A DNA stretch of 64,000 bases from NCBI RefSeq assembly GCF_020860705.1, contig NZ_JAJBTT010000046.1, forward strand, positions 29,207 through 93,206. Direction: 5' to 3'. The DNA is from Akkermansia sp. (lineage in GTDB: Bacteria > Verrucomicrobiota > Verrucomicrobiia > Verrucomicrobiales > Akkermansiaceae). Position 1 is the first letter of the stretch, and each line of letters begins with the position of its first letter. Both the position numbers and the translations under genes were made by a program. The notes beneath the pieces are model-generated. The model did no database searches. It was not told the DNA's origin and was given only the letters and a program-made list of their open reading frames with translations. This document shows, piece after piece, positions 1 through 9,154 of this stretch.

Positions 1-235
1 CCTGGTCTTTCATCAGGGCGATCAACGGGCTGACCACCAGGCACACCCCGTCCCGGCACAGGGCCGGAAGCTGGTAGCACAGGGATTTACCGCCGCCGGT
101 GGGCATCACCACCAGCACGTTGCGGCCCTCCATGATGGAAGCCACCACGCGATCCTGCCCCTCCCTCAAGCCGGAAAAGCCGAAGTACTCCTTCAATGCC
201 TCCATCGGCGACCTGATCACCTTGAATTCACTCAT
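1..235 (-). CDS. recQ: ATP-dependent DNA helicase RecQ, N-terminal part
   Basis: This is the first 78 codons of a RecQ-family 3'-5' DNA helicase; the rest lies beyond the left edge. Read from the ATG at 235 the protein begins MSEFKVIRSPMEAL, followed by the Q-motif-like stretch YFGFSGLREGQ and then motif I (Walker A) in VVMPTGGGKSLCYQLPA, with VVSPLIALMKDQ (motif Ia) at the edge. This order is typical of RecQ (DNA repair and replication-fork processing in the cytoplasm). It is transcribed away from the tRNA and tmRNA genes to its right. Confidence 0.9.
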   Translation of the reverse strand, partial: MSEFKVIRSPMEALKEYFGFSGLREGQDRVVASIMEGRNVLVVMPTGGGKSLCYQLPALCRDGVCLVVSPLIALMKDQ

Positions 236-449
236 CTTTCCCGTTCAGTGTGCCACAGCCCATTCCGGGACGCAACGCCTTTCCCCTCCTTTTCCACCCC
301 GGAATGAACGTCCTGCTTCTGAAAGGCACTCCTGCCTGCGAAGAAGGAAAATGAGATTTTTTCTCAAATCTCCTTACAAACATCTTGACTTTCCCGGAGA
401 AAAATCTATATTTCTCTCACCGCTTACGCGGTACACGACGCAAGTCAAA

Positions 450-526
<77 letters not shown>

Positions 527-606
527 CTTGCATCACTCATCGGTAAATAAAATGATTCCTGCCTGAACGTCATGGCGGGATTTTTTGTCTCTACCGGTAT
601 ACATAT

Positions 607-966
607 GGGGGCGCCATGGTTTCGACTGGAAGTCTGCGGTGCTGGCTGCATGTGAAGGTTAATCGGCTGGCCTTCTAAAAAGCCGATTAAAAAAATAAAT
701 GCAGAGTCTAACGACCTTGCTCTGGCTGCCTAATTAGTTCAGCCGCGTCAGAACCTCAACGCCTGCTAGAGGGGACGACGAATATTCAGCAGGCTGGTGC
801 AATGCGGGGTTGCCGCGCAACGCACGAGACTTCCACAGGCAACTAGCGAGCCTGCCTAGTTGGCGCATGACGAAGCAGCCGCGAAAGCAGCAATATGCGT
901 CTGAACATGGAGATGCCGGTATCAACGGCCTTCAGGACACGGGTTCGACTCCCGTCGCCTCCACCA
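607..966 (+). ncRNA. ssrA: Transfer-messenger RNA (tmRNA)
   Basis: This is one-piece tmRNA, which rescues stalled ribosomes. The 5' end GGGGGCG pairs with CGCCTCC at 956-962, followed by A and an encoded CCA. A T arm with GGGTTCGACTCCC is present. The peptide tag is read from GCA at 701 to the TAA at 731-733 and gives AESNDLALAA, with the usual hydrophobic degradation end ALAA. The resume codon is inferred from position and from the tag end. The RNA sits 80 bases after tRNA-Arg and is followed at once by a strong terminator. Confidence 0.95.
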
Positions 967-975
967 TCTCAAAAC

Positions 976-1017
976 AACCGCAAGCGTTTGAAAAAGAACG
1001 CTTGCGGTTTTTGCTTT
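976..1017 (+). terminator. Rho-independent terminator of ssrA
   Basis: The arms AACCGCAAGCGTT and AACGCTTGCGGTT form a near-perfect stem around a short A-rich loop and are followed by a T-rich run ending TTGCTTTT. It lies ten bases after the tmRNA CCA end. Confidence 0.9.
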
Positions 1018-1106
1018 TATAGAACCGCAGTACAAACTGCAGTACATTATAATGACTTTTAGAAACAATGTACTGCGGGAAATTGCCGTGCACTGCGGGT
1101 ATAAAG

Positions 1107-1140
1107 AAGCCCTCTCCTGCGGTGGGCAGGAGAGGGCTTT
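1107..1140 (-). terminator. Hairpin at the end of the decayed minus-strand gene
   Basis: A 15-base-pair perfect stem, AAGCCCTCTCCTGC with GCAGGAGAGGGCTT, encloses a five-base loop. On the minus strand it is followed by TCTTTAT, a weak T tract. It lies where the degenerate minus-strand reading frame loses sense, so it is probably the old terminator of that gene. Confidence 0.6.
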
Positions 1141-1141
1141 G

Positions 1142-1840
1142 GTGAAAATGTTGTCCTGGGCGTAACGGTTAGTGTGGGTGTAGCCGTCCGCGTCCCGGTA
1201 CACGGCAGTCATCGTGAACTTGTCCCACTCTCCAAGACATGGGAACTGTAGATGTAACTATCTATCTGCAATCATGCTATCAGTCTTGGTCTTGAGTATC
1301 CGGATCAATAAAATCCTCTATCGTCTCGGACTGGACGCGTTATACTTGATGGCCGAAAATCCATAATACGCAGGTTTATAACCGTTCATGTATCGCTGCA
1401 TAATGCGCGGAGCACCTATATGTCCACAGTTGTGGCGTTTGTACTGTTGTAGATGTCCAGGTGGCATGCGTTAAATCCTACCGAGTTGTAGGTATGTATG
1501 CCCCGCACATTGGCGATGCGTATGCAGCAGCGATTATCGTAGCCGCCTGTCATTAGCCACAACGTCCCATAATTGTCAGTATCCCAGCCAGTGTCACGGT
1601 ACTGGTGAACACCAGCCCGCTGATGGATGCGGGCACGGCTGTGTTGCTTCAAGGGGTAATAATGCCCTCGTAGTCTTGACAAACTTTCTCCCCGCTGAAC
1701 GGGAGTAATAAATCTCTCTGACTCTGACCCAGTACCCCCTGGCCTCAGAATCTCTTGTGCCAGATATAGTCACATCCAGCACCTCGCCAAAGTGCTCAGC
1801 GCTAGTGTGCACCCTAGTGTAATCGTCAAATAGAGGCACA
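1142..1840 (-). pseudogene. Frame-broken gene remnant next to ssrA, family unknown
   Basis: Protein-like sequence continues through this interval only by changing frame. From an ATG at 1839 one frame gives VLDVTISGTRDSEARGYWV up to about 1680. A second frame (1682-1416) gives YRDTGWDTDNYGTLWLMTGG. A third (about 1440-1345) gives IGAPRIMQRYMNGYKPAYYG. A fourth (about 1250-1142) gives EWDKFTMTAVYRDADGYTHT. The compositions (Tyr, Gly, Asn, Thr rich) suggest a tail-fibre-like or surface protein, but I do not recognise the family. Position beside a tmRNA gene, a classic phage integration site, makes a prophage origin plausible. No second copy of the tmRNA 3' end and no integrase is visible. Confidence 0.45.
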
Positions 1841-1917
1841 TCTGAAAAGATGATGTCTGCTCAAGCGTGCAGGTTCCCATTCTCCCGATCAGAAGGCACA
1901 GGAAAAACAGAAGACCG

Positions 1918-3060
1918 CTAAAGACGGGGTTCATTCATGGAGGCGGAGCCGAGGGAGCCGGCTGCAAACTTCTCCTTTTTCTTCCCGTCAGTTGCCGGCT
2001 TTTTCTGCTTTTGGGCAAAAATCAGGTATTCCCAGACCGGGTAATGCCGAACCACCCGCCGATGAAGAAAGAATGCTCCTGCAAATACCAGGACCGCACC
2101 AACCAGGGCAGAAAGGATTTCCTCAGGGAGAATTTTTAACAGGAGCGGCATCAAGTAGGGCAGGACCAGGCAATGGACGGCATAAATGAAGAAGAAGAGG
2201 GGAGCGCATGCCCGCGCAATGTTGCGAAAGAACGTCTTTTCCGCCAGCAGGACGCACAGGGAGCCCAGTCCCAGAATCCCGGAAATCCAGCAAGGTATGG
2301 TGTGCAAGGTTTCCGTGGAGATGACGCCGCCATGGTTCAACCACGCTATTGCCGCCCACGCGGGAAGGGAAATAAAACCTGTTTTTTTCAGGAACAGCTT
2401 GATTTCGCCCAGCGTCAGGGAGGAAAGACAGAATCCCAGCATGAAAAAAGCTAGGGCGTCCGCCCACGGAACCCGCGGGGGGTCGGAAAACAGCGCGTTG
2501 AGCTCCGGAAACAGCACCACGGAGAAGAGAACGGCTATCGTCACGGGAATCAGCAGCTTCCTTTTTCCGAGGGCGAATAAAAGCGGGGAGAGCATGCTCA
2601 GCGCCATCACGTATTTCAGGAACCACAGGGGACCATCGTAAGGGAAGGTGGTTCCCAATCCCGTCAGCTTCCAGGGCAGGATGCTCCAGTCCCACGCGCT
2701 TGAATGGCCCAGGCTTGAATAAATCCAATGCCTGAAGAACGCTTCCAGAAAAGCCGCCCCGTTCCATGCCAGATAAAATAGAACATACCTGCACGGGGAA
2801 TGGCGCCAGTAGAACATTTTCCTGCGTCCCACAAAGTAGGCCGCCGCCATGAACAGAAAGGGCACCCGCTGGAAGAAGAGAGGGAATTCCACTCCATTTC
2901 CCGCAGCATGAAAAAGGACGATGAAGAACAGGCCCGCCACCCTGCCCAGGTCAAGCCAGCATTCCCTCGGAGGCGCTCCGGGAACACTCCCCGGACGGGC
3001 GGCCCGTTCCTTTTCCGGCTCCCCGGCGTGACGGCATTCCTCAAGCATGGATATTTTCAT
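1918..3060 (-). CDS. Acyltransferase family 3 membrane protein
   Basis: This 380-residue integral membrane protein is the last gene of the polysaccharide cluster. After a hydrophilic 35-residue leader it carries the Arg-x10-His signature typical of acyltransferase-3 proteins (R40 and H51 in LGRVAGLFFIVLFHAAG). About ten hydrophobic helices follow, and the C-terminal tail is basic and Lys-rich. Members such as OafA and WecH move O-acetyl or similar acyl groups from the cytoplasm onto surface sugars, so it probably decorates the repeat unit. The acyl group and acceptor cannot be read from sequence. It starts 13 bases after the upstream gene's stop. An alternative start is Met5. Confidence 0.8.
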   Translation of the reverse strand: MKISMLEECRHAGEPEKERAARPGSVPGAPPRECWLDLGRVAGLFFIVLFHAAGNGVEFPLFFQRVPFLFMAAAYFVGRRKMFYWRHSPCRYVLFYLAWNGAAFLEAFFRHWIYSSLGHSSAWDWSILPWKLTGLGTTFPYDGPLWFLKYVMALSMLSPLLFALGKRKLLIPVTIAVLFSVVLFPELNALFSDPPRVPWADALAFFMLGFCLSSLTLGEIKLFLKKTGFISLPAWAAIAWLNHGGVISTETLHTIPCWISGILGLGSLCVLLAEKTFFRNIARACAPLFFFIYAVHCLVLPYLMPLLLKILPEEILSALVGAVLVFAGAFFLHRRVVRHYPVWEYLIFAQKQKKPATDGKKKEKFAAGSLGSASMNEPRL

Positions 3061-3072
3061 TCCGGCAAAGAA

Positions 3073-4164
3073 TCAGAACGGCCTTTTGCAATACGGTTCC
3101 ACGGCCCTCATGCCGTCATGAACCCGCACCGCCTCATCCCTGTCCTCCCGGGAAGCGAACAGGTACAGGGCATATCCGCCGAATCCGCCTCCCAGGTATT
3201 TCTTCGCCAGTTCCTCCCCCAGGGCTGGAAGGGGAGCCATTCCCTCCTGGAGCTGCACGCTATGGTAGAGCGCCACTCCGGCCGCCAGTTCATGAATGCT
3301 GCGCTCCATCACTCCGGCTCGGGCAATCAGGGAAGACTGGGCGATGCGGGCATAGTCCCTGCACCCGTCAGCCATTCCCGGCGTATCATGGTCATGCCCG
3401 GTGTGGAAGACCGCCATTTTCCCAGCCAGAAAGTCACCGGAGCTCTTGATGTCCAGCACGGGAACGGCGCCGGAACGCCAGACGCACAACCCCGTTTCCG
3501 CAATCACGGCCGGGTCCTGCCAGCCAACCCCCAGGGCAAGTTCCGACTGGACGGGGTCCCTGCCCTGCAGCATGGCCCAGGCTCCGCTGCCTCCCAGTCC
3601 GGCACGGAGTTCATAGGGCCAGTGGTCCAGGGAGACAAACGGACTGATGGAGCAGTTGACAATGTACGCCCCCTGCCGCGCATGCCTGGGAACGTCCAGC
3701 CAGCCCCCCGCAAAATCCACGCGCAGGGGAACGCTAAGCGGGGCCTTGATTCTGTTCACCAACTGAGTGGTGGAAATCTGTTCGGAACAGGGAGGCGTTT
3801 TGGGAAGCACCACATACCGCGCTCCAATCCTTGCGCACAGTTCCCTTTTAAGGCCGCCGTAACAGTCATCTTCCGTAACGGCCAGGATATCGGGCCGTTC
3901 TTTCAGGAAAACGTGTTTAAAATCCATTCCCGGCTCCAGATTTTCTCCGCAGACCACCTTGTCCACCATGCACAGGCTTTCCAGAATCACTTTTTTATGG
4001 TCGTCCGGGATGGATGGTTTTCTGCGCTTGTGTTTCCAGAGCACCTGCCCGGAAGCGAAGGAGACGATGAGGAAATCCCCCAGCGAACGCGCTTCGCGGA
4101 AGAACTGGATATGCCCGGCATGAATGATATCGTAAAAACCGGAGACGAATATTTTGGTAGCCAT
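3073..4164 (-). CDS. Fused nucleotidyltransferase and GHMP-kinase-like protein
   Basis: This 363-residue protein has two parts. Residues 1-145 form a cytidylyltransferase-like (RfaE/TagD) domain with FVSGFYDIIHAGH at 6-18, matching the HxGH nucleotide-binding motif, and SEQISTTQLVNRI at 127-139, matching the SSTxxxxRI end motif. Residues 145-363 resemble a GHMP sugar kinase: LRVDFAGGWLDVP at 148-159, the Gly-rich phosphate loop GLGGSGA near 189-195, and GGGFGGYALYLF near the end. The kinase part is shorter than a usual GHMP kinase. The pairing suggests that one protein phosphorylates a sugar and then activates it as a nucleotide-sugar, as in heptose or fucose routes. The exact sugar is unknown. 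It lies within the polysaccharide cluster, 50 bases downstream of the WecG-like gene. Confidence 0.75.
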   Translation of the reverse strand: MATKIFVSGFYDIIHAGHIQFFREARSLGDFLIVSFASGQVLWKHKRRKPSIPDDHKKVILESLCMVDKVVCGENLEPGMDFKHVFLKERPDILAVTEDDCYGGLKRELCARIGARYVVLPKTPPCSEQISTTQLVNRIKAPLSVPLRVDFAGGWLDVPRHARQGAYIVNCSISPFVSLDHWPYELRAGLGGSGAWAMLQGRDPVQSELALGVGWQDPAVIAETGLCVWRSGAVPVLDIKSSGDFLAGKMAVFHTGHDHDTPGMADGCRDYARIAQSSLIARAGVMERSIHELAAGVALYHSVQLQEGMAPLPALGEELAKKYLGGGFGGYALYLFASREDRDEAVRVHDGMRAVEPYCKRPF

Positions 4165-4214
4165 GGTTGAAATGTATCAAGGTGTGGATGTTGCTGTATG
4201 GAAAGGGGTAAACA

Positions 4215-5366
4215 TTAAACCGGCGCGGCGGGAACCGCTGGATGGGAGAAACCCGCCTCCCACTCAAGAGCCATTGTTTCCAATTCCCGGCTCCCTTCCA
4301 CATAGTCCTCAAAGAGAACCGGATATTGTGGCAAAAGCAGCGGAAGGTCCTCCGGAACGTTAATTTGATGCCGCCTTCCCAGTTTTTTCCTTACCAGGCG
4401 CTGGAGTTCGCAAAAAGCCATCGGCACCAGGCTGGCGTTGGACGGCAGGTTCCAGAACCCGGCATCGTCGCTCACAACGACGAATTTCCTGCCCTCTTCC
4501 CTGCCCCAGGCCGCCAGCAGGTCACCCATGTTGCCGGGAAGCCGGCCGAAACAGGAGACCAGAGTACAGGGAAGAGAGGATGTCTTTTTTCCCATTCCGG
4601 AGGAGGCAGACGGCCTGGCCGCCTTTTGCCGTTGTTTTTCACGGATAAAAATCCAGGGCAAAACAGAGATTATTTTCCAGCAGCGTTTCATTTGCTTGCG
4701 GGGTTCATTGAAAATGCGGTAGAGAAATTCCAGCCTGCAGTCCACCATCCAGGCGGGGGCCCTTCTGATATGCCGCCCGGAGACGAAGTTAAAGACGGCT
4801 CCCACGGCCACCATAACCCCCCGCTGAAGATGGGGGCACAGCCTGTTCATGAATATTTCCTGCTTGGGAGCGCCCAGTGAAACCCAGACGATGTCCGGCA
4901 GGTATTCATTGATGCGCCCGGCAATAGCCGCGTAGTCAAATTCATCCACAGGGCAGAAAGGCAATTCCTCAAAAGGCATGCTCTTCACGCGGGGGTCTTC
5001 CCCTTCCAGGATCCGGCGCAGGGCATCCAGCGTGTCGCGGTTTCCCCCCAGGAACATCATTCTGTATTTTTTCATGCTGATGGCGTCGCTGAAAATCTGG
5101 GCGCCGCAGTATTGGGGCCTGTCCGCATGCAGCAGCCATTTCAGGTAGACGGGCACCCAGCCGCTGTCGCAAATGGTCAGGAGCGCTCCATTCAGCACAT
5201 TCCTGTATTCCCGGTTGCGCTGTACCTCGGAAAGCACATGGCCGTCCGCCACACAGATGTATCCCGCGCCCCCGGAACGGAGCACTTCGTCCATGCGCCG
5301 GAAAACGCGTTCACGGTCAAATTCGTATCTGATGTTGAAATAGGTCTCCATACGGTTTTCACTCAT
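4215..5366 (-). CDS. WecG/TagA/CpsF glycosyltransferase with an extra C-terminal domain
   Basis: Residues 1 to about 245 form a WecG/TagA/CpsF-type (GT26) transferase: CDSGWVPVYLKWL, MFLGGNRDTLDALRRIL, DIVWVSLGAPKQEIFM and VGAVFNFVSGRHIRRAP. These enzymes usually add the second sugar to a lipid-linked primer at the inner face of the membrane. A linker follows, then an extra segment (about 270-383) with CTLVSCFGRLPG, FVVVSDDAG and YPVLFEDYVEG. This looks like the first half of a DUF6625-type glycosyltransferase-like domain and seems to end early. I chose the ATG at 5366, two bases after the upstream stop, over the TTG at 5372. The assignment of the tail is inference. Confidence 0.8.
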   Translation of the reverse strand: MSENRMETYFNIRYEFDRERVFRRMDEVLRSGGAGYICVADGHVLSEVQRNREYRNVLNGALLTICDSGWVPVYLKWLLHADRPQYCGAQIFSDAISMKKYRMMFLGGNRDTLDALRRILEGEDPRVKSMPFEELPFCPVDEFDYAAIAGRINEYLPDIVWVSLGAPKQEIFMNRLCPHLQRGVMVAVGAVFNFVSGRHIRRAPAWMVDCRLEFLYRIFNEPRKQMKRCWKIISVLPWIFIREKQRQKAARPSASSGMGKKTSSLPCTLVSCFGRLPGNMGDLLAAWGREEGRKFVVVSDDAGFWNLPSNASLVPMAFCELQRLVRKKLGRRHQINVPEDLPLLLPQYPVLFEDYVEGSRELETMALEWEAGFSHPAVPAAPV

Positions 5367-5368
5367 GG

Positions 5369-6607
5369 TCAATGTTGACGTTCCTTCAAAACTTCGCGGT
5401 AAATGCCGGCCATCCTTTCCGCCTTGCGGTTCCAGTCCAGCTCCCTCTGCCTGGCGTAAAACTCTCCATCCATCTTCCGCAAGACCTGCCTGTTATGGAA
5501 AAAGAAACGGATGCGTTCCGCAAAGTCCCGGGCAGACCGTCCGGGACGGGTCAGGGGTATCTTGCATCCCACGGTTTCATCAACGATGGTTCCCATGCCG
5601 CAGGTATCAAAGCAGAGCACGGGCAGGCGGTTCATCAGGGCTTCCACAAGCACGGTCGAGGTAGCCTCCATGATGCTCGGAAAGAAAAACAGGTCGCTTC
5701 CCCGCATGAGTGATTGCACCTTTTCATTGGAGACCGTGCCGTGCCACACGCATTGCCCCGCCACGCCCAGCCGCTCCGCAAGGTTCCGGTAGCCCGGCTC
5801 CCTCTCCCCTCCCCCGCAGATATGCAGCTTCAACTCCGGCAAATCCCGGAGATGGGTGAGGGTCTGTAATGCCAGGGCCAACTGCTTGCTGGGTATCATG
5901 CGGCCTGCCCACAGCAGCCTGAATTGGCCTCCGTCCGTTGCCCGCCGCACCGCCTCCGGCCGAGCGGCGCAGCCGGTTTCACTCATCAACAGCACTTCCC
6001 GCCGATGGTAACGTTCCATTTTCTCCCGCACTCCCTGAACGGAAGCCAGCACGGCGTCAGCGCGCTTCATGGCTTTCCGCACCCTGGGCTGGAACCTGGC
6101 TTGTACAGTATTGATCACGTTTTTCAATGCCGCCTTCCCCACCTGCCTCCAGCCGCTTTCCCGCAAGTAGGCCACCGGCGTATTTTCCATTCCCCCCACC
6201 GGTCCCCATATGTAGGGAATTCCCCCGATTTTCCACAGCATCCCCGGCTCCCGGAAGCCGATCATGTTTAACTGGTGAATGACGTCTATGCGGTTTTCCG
6301 CCACGATGCGCCGCGCCAGCACAAGCGCCCGCTCCTGCCATTTTTTGTAATAGCGATAAAAACGCCAGTCTCCCTGGTCCCAGCACATCCGGCGTATTTT
6401 TTCCGGCACGGGAAGATAATGGAACACGATGTTGCCGGCCTGGGGAAGGCGGGCGAGTTCCCGCTCTATGTTTTCCCTCCATTCCCCTTCAGTAATCACC
6501 TGCACCTTGCAGTGCATGGCCACGTGGATGACCCAGTTCCACCCCATACCGGGTTCGCTGCCCCAGTCCGGGTTGACGGCATAAGCGTTAATCAGGATTT
6601 GCATCAT
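5369..6607 (-). CDS. Glycosyltransferase family 4
   Basis: This 412-residue GT-B fold transferase carries an N-terminal acceptor half ([20 protein letters not shown]) and a C-terminal nucleotide-sugar half with [26 protein letters not shown] and the E-x7-E motif in [15 protein letters not shown]. It should transfer one sugar, with retention of configuration, onto the growing lipid-linked repeat unit on the cytoplasmic side. Its start overlaps the end of the upstream acetyltransferase gene by 20 bases, which indicates translational coupling. Two Met codons stand in tandem at the start. Donor and linkage are unknown. Confidence 0.88.
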   Translation of the reverse strand: MMQILINAYAVNPDWGSEPGMGWNWVIHVAMHCKVQVITEGEWRENIERELARLPQAGNIVFHYLPVPEKIRRMCWDQGDWRFYRYYKKWQERALVLARRIVAENRIDVIHQLNMIGFREPGMLWKIGGIPYIWGPVGGMENTPVAYLRESGWRQVGKAALKNVINTVQARFQPRVRKAMKRADAVLASVQGVREKMERYHRREVLLMSETGCAARPEAVRRATDGGQFRLLWAGRMIPSKQLALALQTLTHLRDLPELKLHICGGGEREPGYRNLAERLGVAGQCVWHGTVSNEKVQSLMRGSDLFFFPSIMEATSTVLVEALMNRLPVLCFDTCGMGTIVDETVGCKIPLTRPGRSARDFAERIRFFFHNRQVLRKMDGEFYARQRELDWNRKAERMAGIYREVLKERQH

Positions 6608-7187
6608 GGCTTGTCTGTTTTATGGAATCAAGGTAGTTCCGGTGCCTTTCCTCTTCTTCCGGGGTGGCAAAGCGGCGGCGGATGACCCGGGCCGGATTGC
6701 CGCCCACCACGGTCATGGGCGGCACGTCTCCGGTCACGACGGCCCCTGCCGCCACAATGGCACCGTCCCCCACGCAAACGCCCCCCAGTATGACGGCTCC
6801 ATGGCCAATCCACACGTCGCTGCCGATGACCGTCATCCCGTCCTCCCAATTCCGGGGAGAATCCCAGACGGCGCAACCGGGCCTGTTAAAGGAATGGTCC
6901 CTTTTTCCGATGAATGAAACGCGGGCGGCGCACAACACGCTGTTTCCAAAACGTATATCGCAGGAGACATGGCAGTGCGGCCCCAATTGCACCCTGTTCC
7001 CAAAAATGATCCGTTTGTGCGGGGAATTCAGATGCACATGCCTTCCTATCCTGGTCATTCCCTCCACGGTGACCCAGCGTTGGATAAGGCGGAAACGGAT
7101 GAAACTGCGCACTCCGTTGGCCAGGGAACGCAGAAACAGGATGGGCCGGGACCTGCCCGGGGCTGCATTGGAGGAAGCATTCATCAT
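6588..7187 (-). CDS. Hexapeptide-repeat O-acetyltransferase, CatB/WbbJ-like
   Basis: This 199-residue left-handed beta-helix acetyltransferase contains repeated hexapeptide turns, such as [17 protein letters not shown] followed by [13 protein letters not shown]. It ends with the family motif [14 protein letters not shown]. These enzymes are soluble trimers that acetylate sugars from acetyl-CoA. I chose the ATG at 7187 because it overlaps the stop of the upstream gene (ATGA) instead of the longer frame starting at 7244. Together with the second acetyltransferase at 11.3-12.0 kb it suggests that the polymer is acetylated at more than one position. Confidence 0.85.
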   Translation of the reverse strand: MMNASSNAAPGRSRPILFLRSLANGVRSFIRFRLIQRWVTVEGMTRIGRHVHLNSPHKRIIFGNRVQLGPHCHVSCDIRFGNSVLCAARVSFIGKRDHSFNRPGCAVWDSPRNWEDGMTVIGSDVWIGHGAVILGGVCVGDGAIVAAGAVVTGDVPPMTVVGGNPARVIRRRFATPEEEERHRNYLDSIKQTSHDANPD

Positions 7188-8290
7188 ACAATATGTTCCA
7201 TGAGATGGCTGACGTATTCCCGGAATCCGGCAGGCATCAGGCATTCTTTCAGGCGCGGAGAGGAAGGACTGGCGCCGCGGTCCAGGCAGGTTTTCCGGAG
7301 AAGAGAGGCCAGCCCCCTTTCATCTTCCGGATCGAACAATTCCCCATTCCAGCCCCGGCGGATCAGACAGGCGGAGCCGCAACGCCCGGAAACCAGGCAA
7401 AAACATCCGGCAGCCAGTGCATCATTGACAACCGCTCCAAACGGTTCCACCAGGCTGGGAAGAACAAAAACGTCGGCCAGATTGTACCAAGCGGCCAGGC
7501 GTTCGCCTTCCAGCCAGCCGGTAAAAATAGCGCTGACCTCCAGCCGGACGGCCAGATCCTGCAAGACCGTCCCCAGGCGGCCCGACCCCGCAATCACCAG
7601 AACGGCGTCCTCCGGAAGGGCCGCAGCCGCCCTGACCAGGCATTCCAGATTCTTCTCCGGGGCCAGGCGCCCCACATACAGGACCACCCGTTTTCCGTGC
7701 AGGCCGTATTCCCTCTGCATGGAATGGCTCACGGAAAGCGCTTCCCGGCATTGTTCCCGGAATGCCCGTTCATCCCTGACAATCGGAAAAAAGACGCCCT
7801 TTCCATAACGTTCCCGGTACCAGCGGCATGCCTCCATGTCCGGGAGAATCACATCGTCCATCACCGGCATCGCCGCCTTCCGCGCCAGCGCATGCATGCG
7901 GGACAATTCATTGCCGCGGATCATGTCCATGCTGTCATCGCAGATGCTGACGATTTTGAATTTCCAGCGGCAAACCGCGCGCAGCAGGCACACTTCCAGA
8001 GCCAGAATGGAAAACTCCGGAACGATCACCAGATCGGGCCGTCCCTGCCGCAGAATGCGCGCAAGGCCGGAGGGAATGCGCCGCCCGGCCACCCGAACAT
8101 GGTTCAGGTATTGGGGGCGGAAAGCGCAGCGGGCTTCCATTTCCTCCCTGTTGTAGTGGTGGTCCGGAGAATTTTCATATTCAAAAAACGCCTCCATGTC
8201 TCCAAGCCGGGCCAGCGCATTGAAAAAATCAATGCGGTAGGGAGCCAGGTATTGATGAAAGACCATCAGTTTACGTTTGTTGCCGTTCAT
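7184..8290 (-). CDS. Glycosyltransferase family 4
   Basis: This 368-residue protein has the GT-B layout. The start [19 protein letters not shown] is typical of transferases that act on bactoprenol-linked sugars. The C-terminal half has [32 protein letters not shown] and [15 protein letters not shown]. In the last motif the usual second Glu of E-x7-E is an Asp, which is tolerated in some members. It starts three bases after the upstream stop and its own stop overlaps the next start by four bases. Sugar donor unknown. Confidence 0.87.
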   Translation of the reverse strand: MNGNKRKLMVFHQYLAPYRIDFFNALARLGDMEAFFEYENSPDHHYNREEMEARCAFRPQYLNHVRVAGRRIPSGLARILRQGRPDLVIVPEFSILALEVCLLRAVCRWKFKIVSICDDSMDMIRGNELSRMHALARKAAMPVMDDVILPDMEACRWYRERYGKGVFFPIVRDERAFREQCREALSVSHSMQREYGLHGKRVVLYVGRLAPEKNLECLVRAAAALPEDAVLVIAGSGRLGTVLQDLAVRLEVSAIFTGWLEGERLAAWYNLADVFVLPSLVEPFGAVVNDALAAGCFCLVSGRCGSACLIRRGWNGELFDPEDERGLASLLRKTCLDRGASPSSPRLKECLMPAGFREYVSHLMEHIV

Positions 8291-8293
8291 GAT

Positions 8294-9154
8294 TCAGTGC
8301 CTTTTCCTGTAATACTGCCACGCTTGCCTGAAGAAGCCGGAGGCCGTCTCCCGGACGCCTACGCACCGGAGAGAAAACCGCAAGGGGTGTTGAATTGCGC
8401 CGCTCAGCTCCAGCAGCTCTTCATCGGAATATTGGAAAAGGCGGCTCAAACAGCATTTGAGGAAGGGGATTCCATGGCGGCGGGAGTGAAAGGGAATGAC
8501 GTGCACCCCCCGGCGGCGTCCCAGAAGCTCCCTTTGCCTCCGGTCAATGGGAGAAAACAGGGAATGAAAATAATAAACGGGTGTCCCCGCATGCAGAAAA
8601 GGGGCCAGGCGGTAAAAAGGAGCCCGTTCCGGGTCGTTCCTGTACCGTACCAGCAGGGGATTGACTCTGGCGGCATCTTCCATTTCCGTTTCCGGTGCAA
8701 GATCAAAATAGCCGTTGAAGGAGAAAACGCGCTCCGCATGCAACAGGGAGCCGAAGAGAACGGCCGCATAGCCTCCCGAGGAACTGCCCACCATCGTTAC
8801 CCGGCAGCCTTTCGTCTCGTTTTCAAGCCACTTCAGCACCTTTTCCGGAGAGTCCAGGCGGCTGTTGACGCCAGCCAGGTACCATTGCTTGAAAACGTCT
8901 CGGATGAAGATGTGCCTGCCGCAGCCCGGAACCCTGGTTCCGAACCATTCAAACGTATTCCGCAGGGTGACCCGTTCATGGAACCGGGCGCGGTTGTTGG
9001 GAAAGTACAAGTCATTGCTGCTGAAATAAACGGCGCATCGCGAATCATCCCCCTCCGGAGAGCGCTCCATGAGGTAATTGTCACGGGTCCTGTACGTCTC
9101 CAGCACCTCTTCATCATCCGTCTGGAAAACCCAGTCTATTTCGTCGCTGTCCAT
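8294..9154 (-). CDS. Alpha/beta-hydrolase-like protein of the polysaccharide cluster
   Basis: This is a protein of about 286 residues, family uncertain. The clearest feature is a nucleophile-elbow motif, TMVGSSSGGYAAVLFGSLL, in the middle of the protein. It is preceded by aromatic strands (CAVYFSSNDLYFPNN) and followed by a likely late His in IPFHSRRHGIPF, so a Ser-His hydrolase or acyltransferase fold is likely. In this place it could deacylate or transfer an acyl group on the sugar chain, or be a transferase of unknown type. The frame is open back to a GTG at 9202. I prefer the ATG at 9154, which still overlaps the upstream gene by 19 bases. Confidence 0.6.
   Translation of the reverse strand: MDSDEIDWVFQTDDEEVLETYRTRDNYLMERSPEGDDSRCAVYFSSNDLYFPNNRARFHERVTLRNTFEWFGTRVPGCGRHIFIRDVFKQWYLAGVNSRLDSPEKVLKWLENETKGCRVTMVGSSSGGYAAVLFGSLLHAERVFSFNGYFDLAPETEMEDAARVNPLLVRYRNDPERAPFYRLAPFLHAGTPVYYFHSLFSPIDRRQRELLGRRRGVHVIPFHSRRHGIPFLKCCLSRLFQYSDEELLELSGAIQHPLRFSLRCVGVRETASGFFRQAWQYYRKRH

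Noticed and set aside
940..1917. Second copy of the tmRNA 3' end as attachment site
   Set aside because: I searched for a repeat of GGTTCGACTCCCGTCGCCTC to the right of ssrA and saw none.
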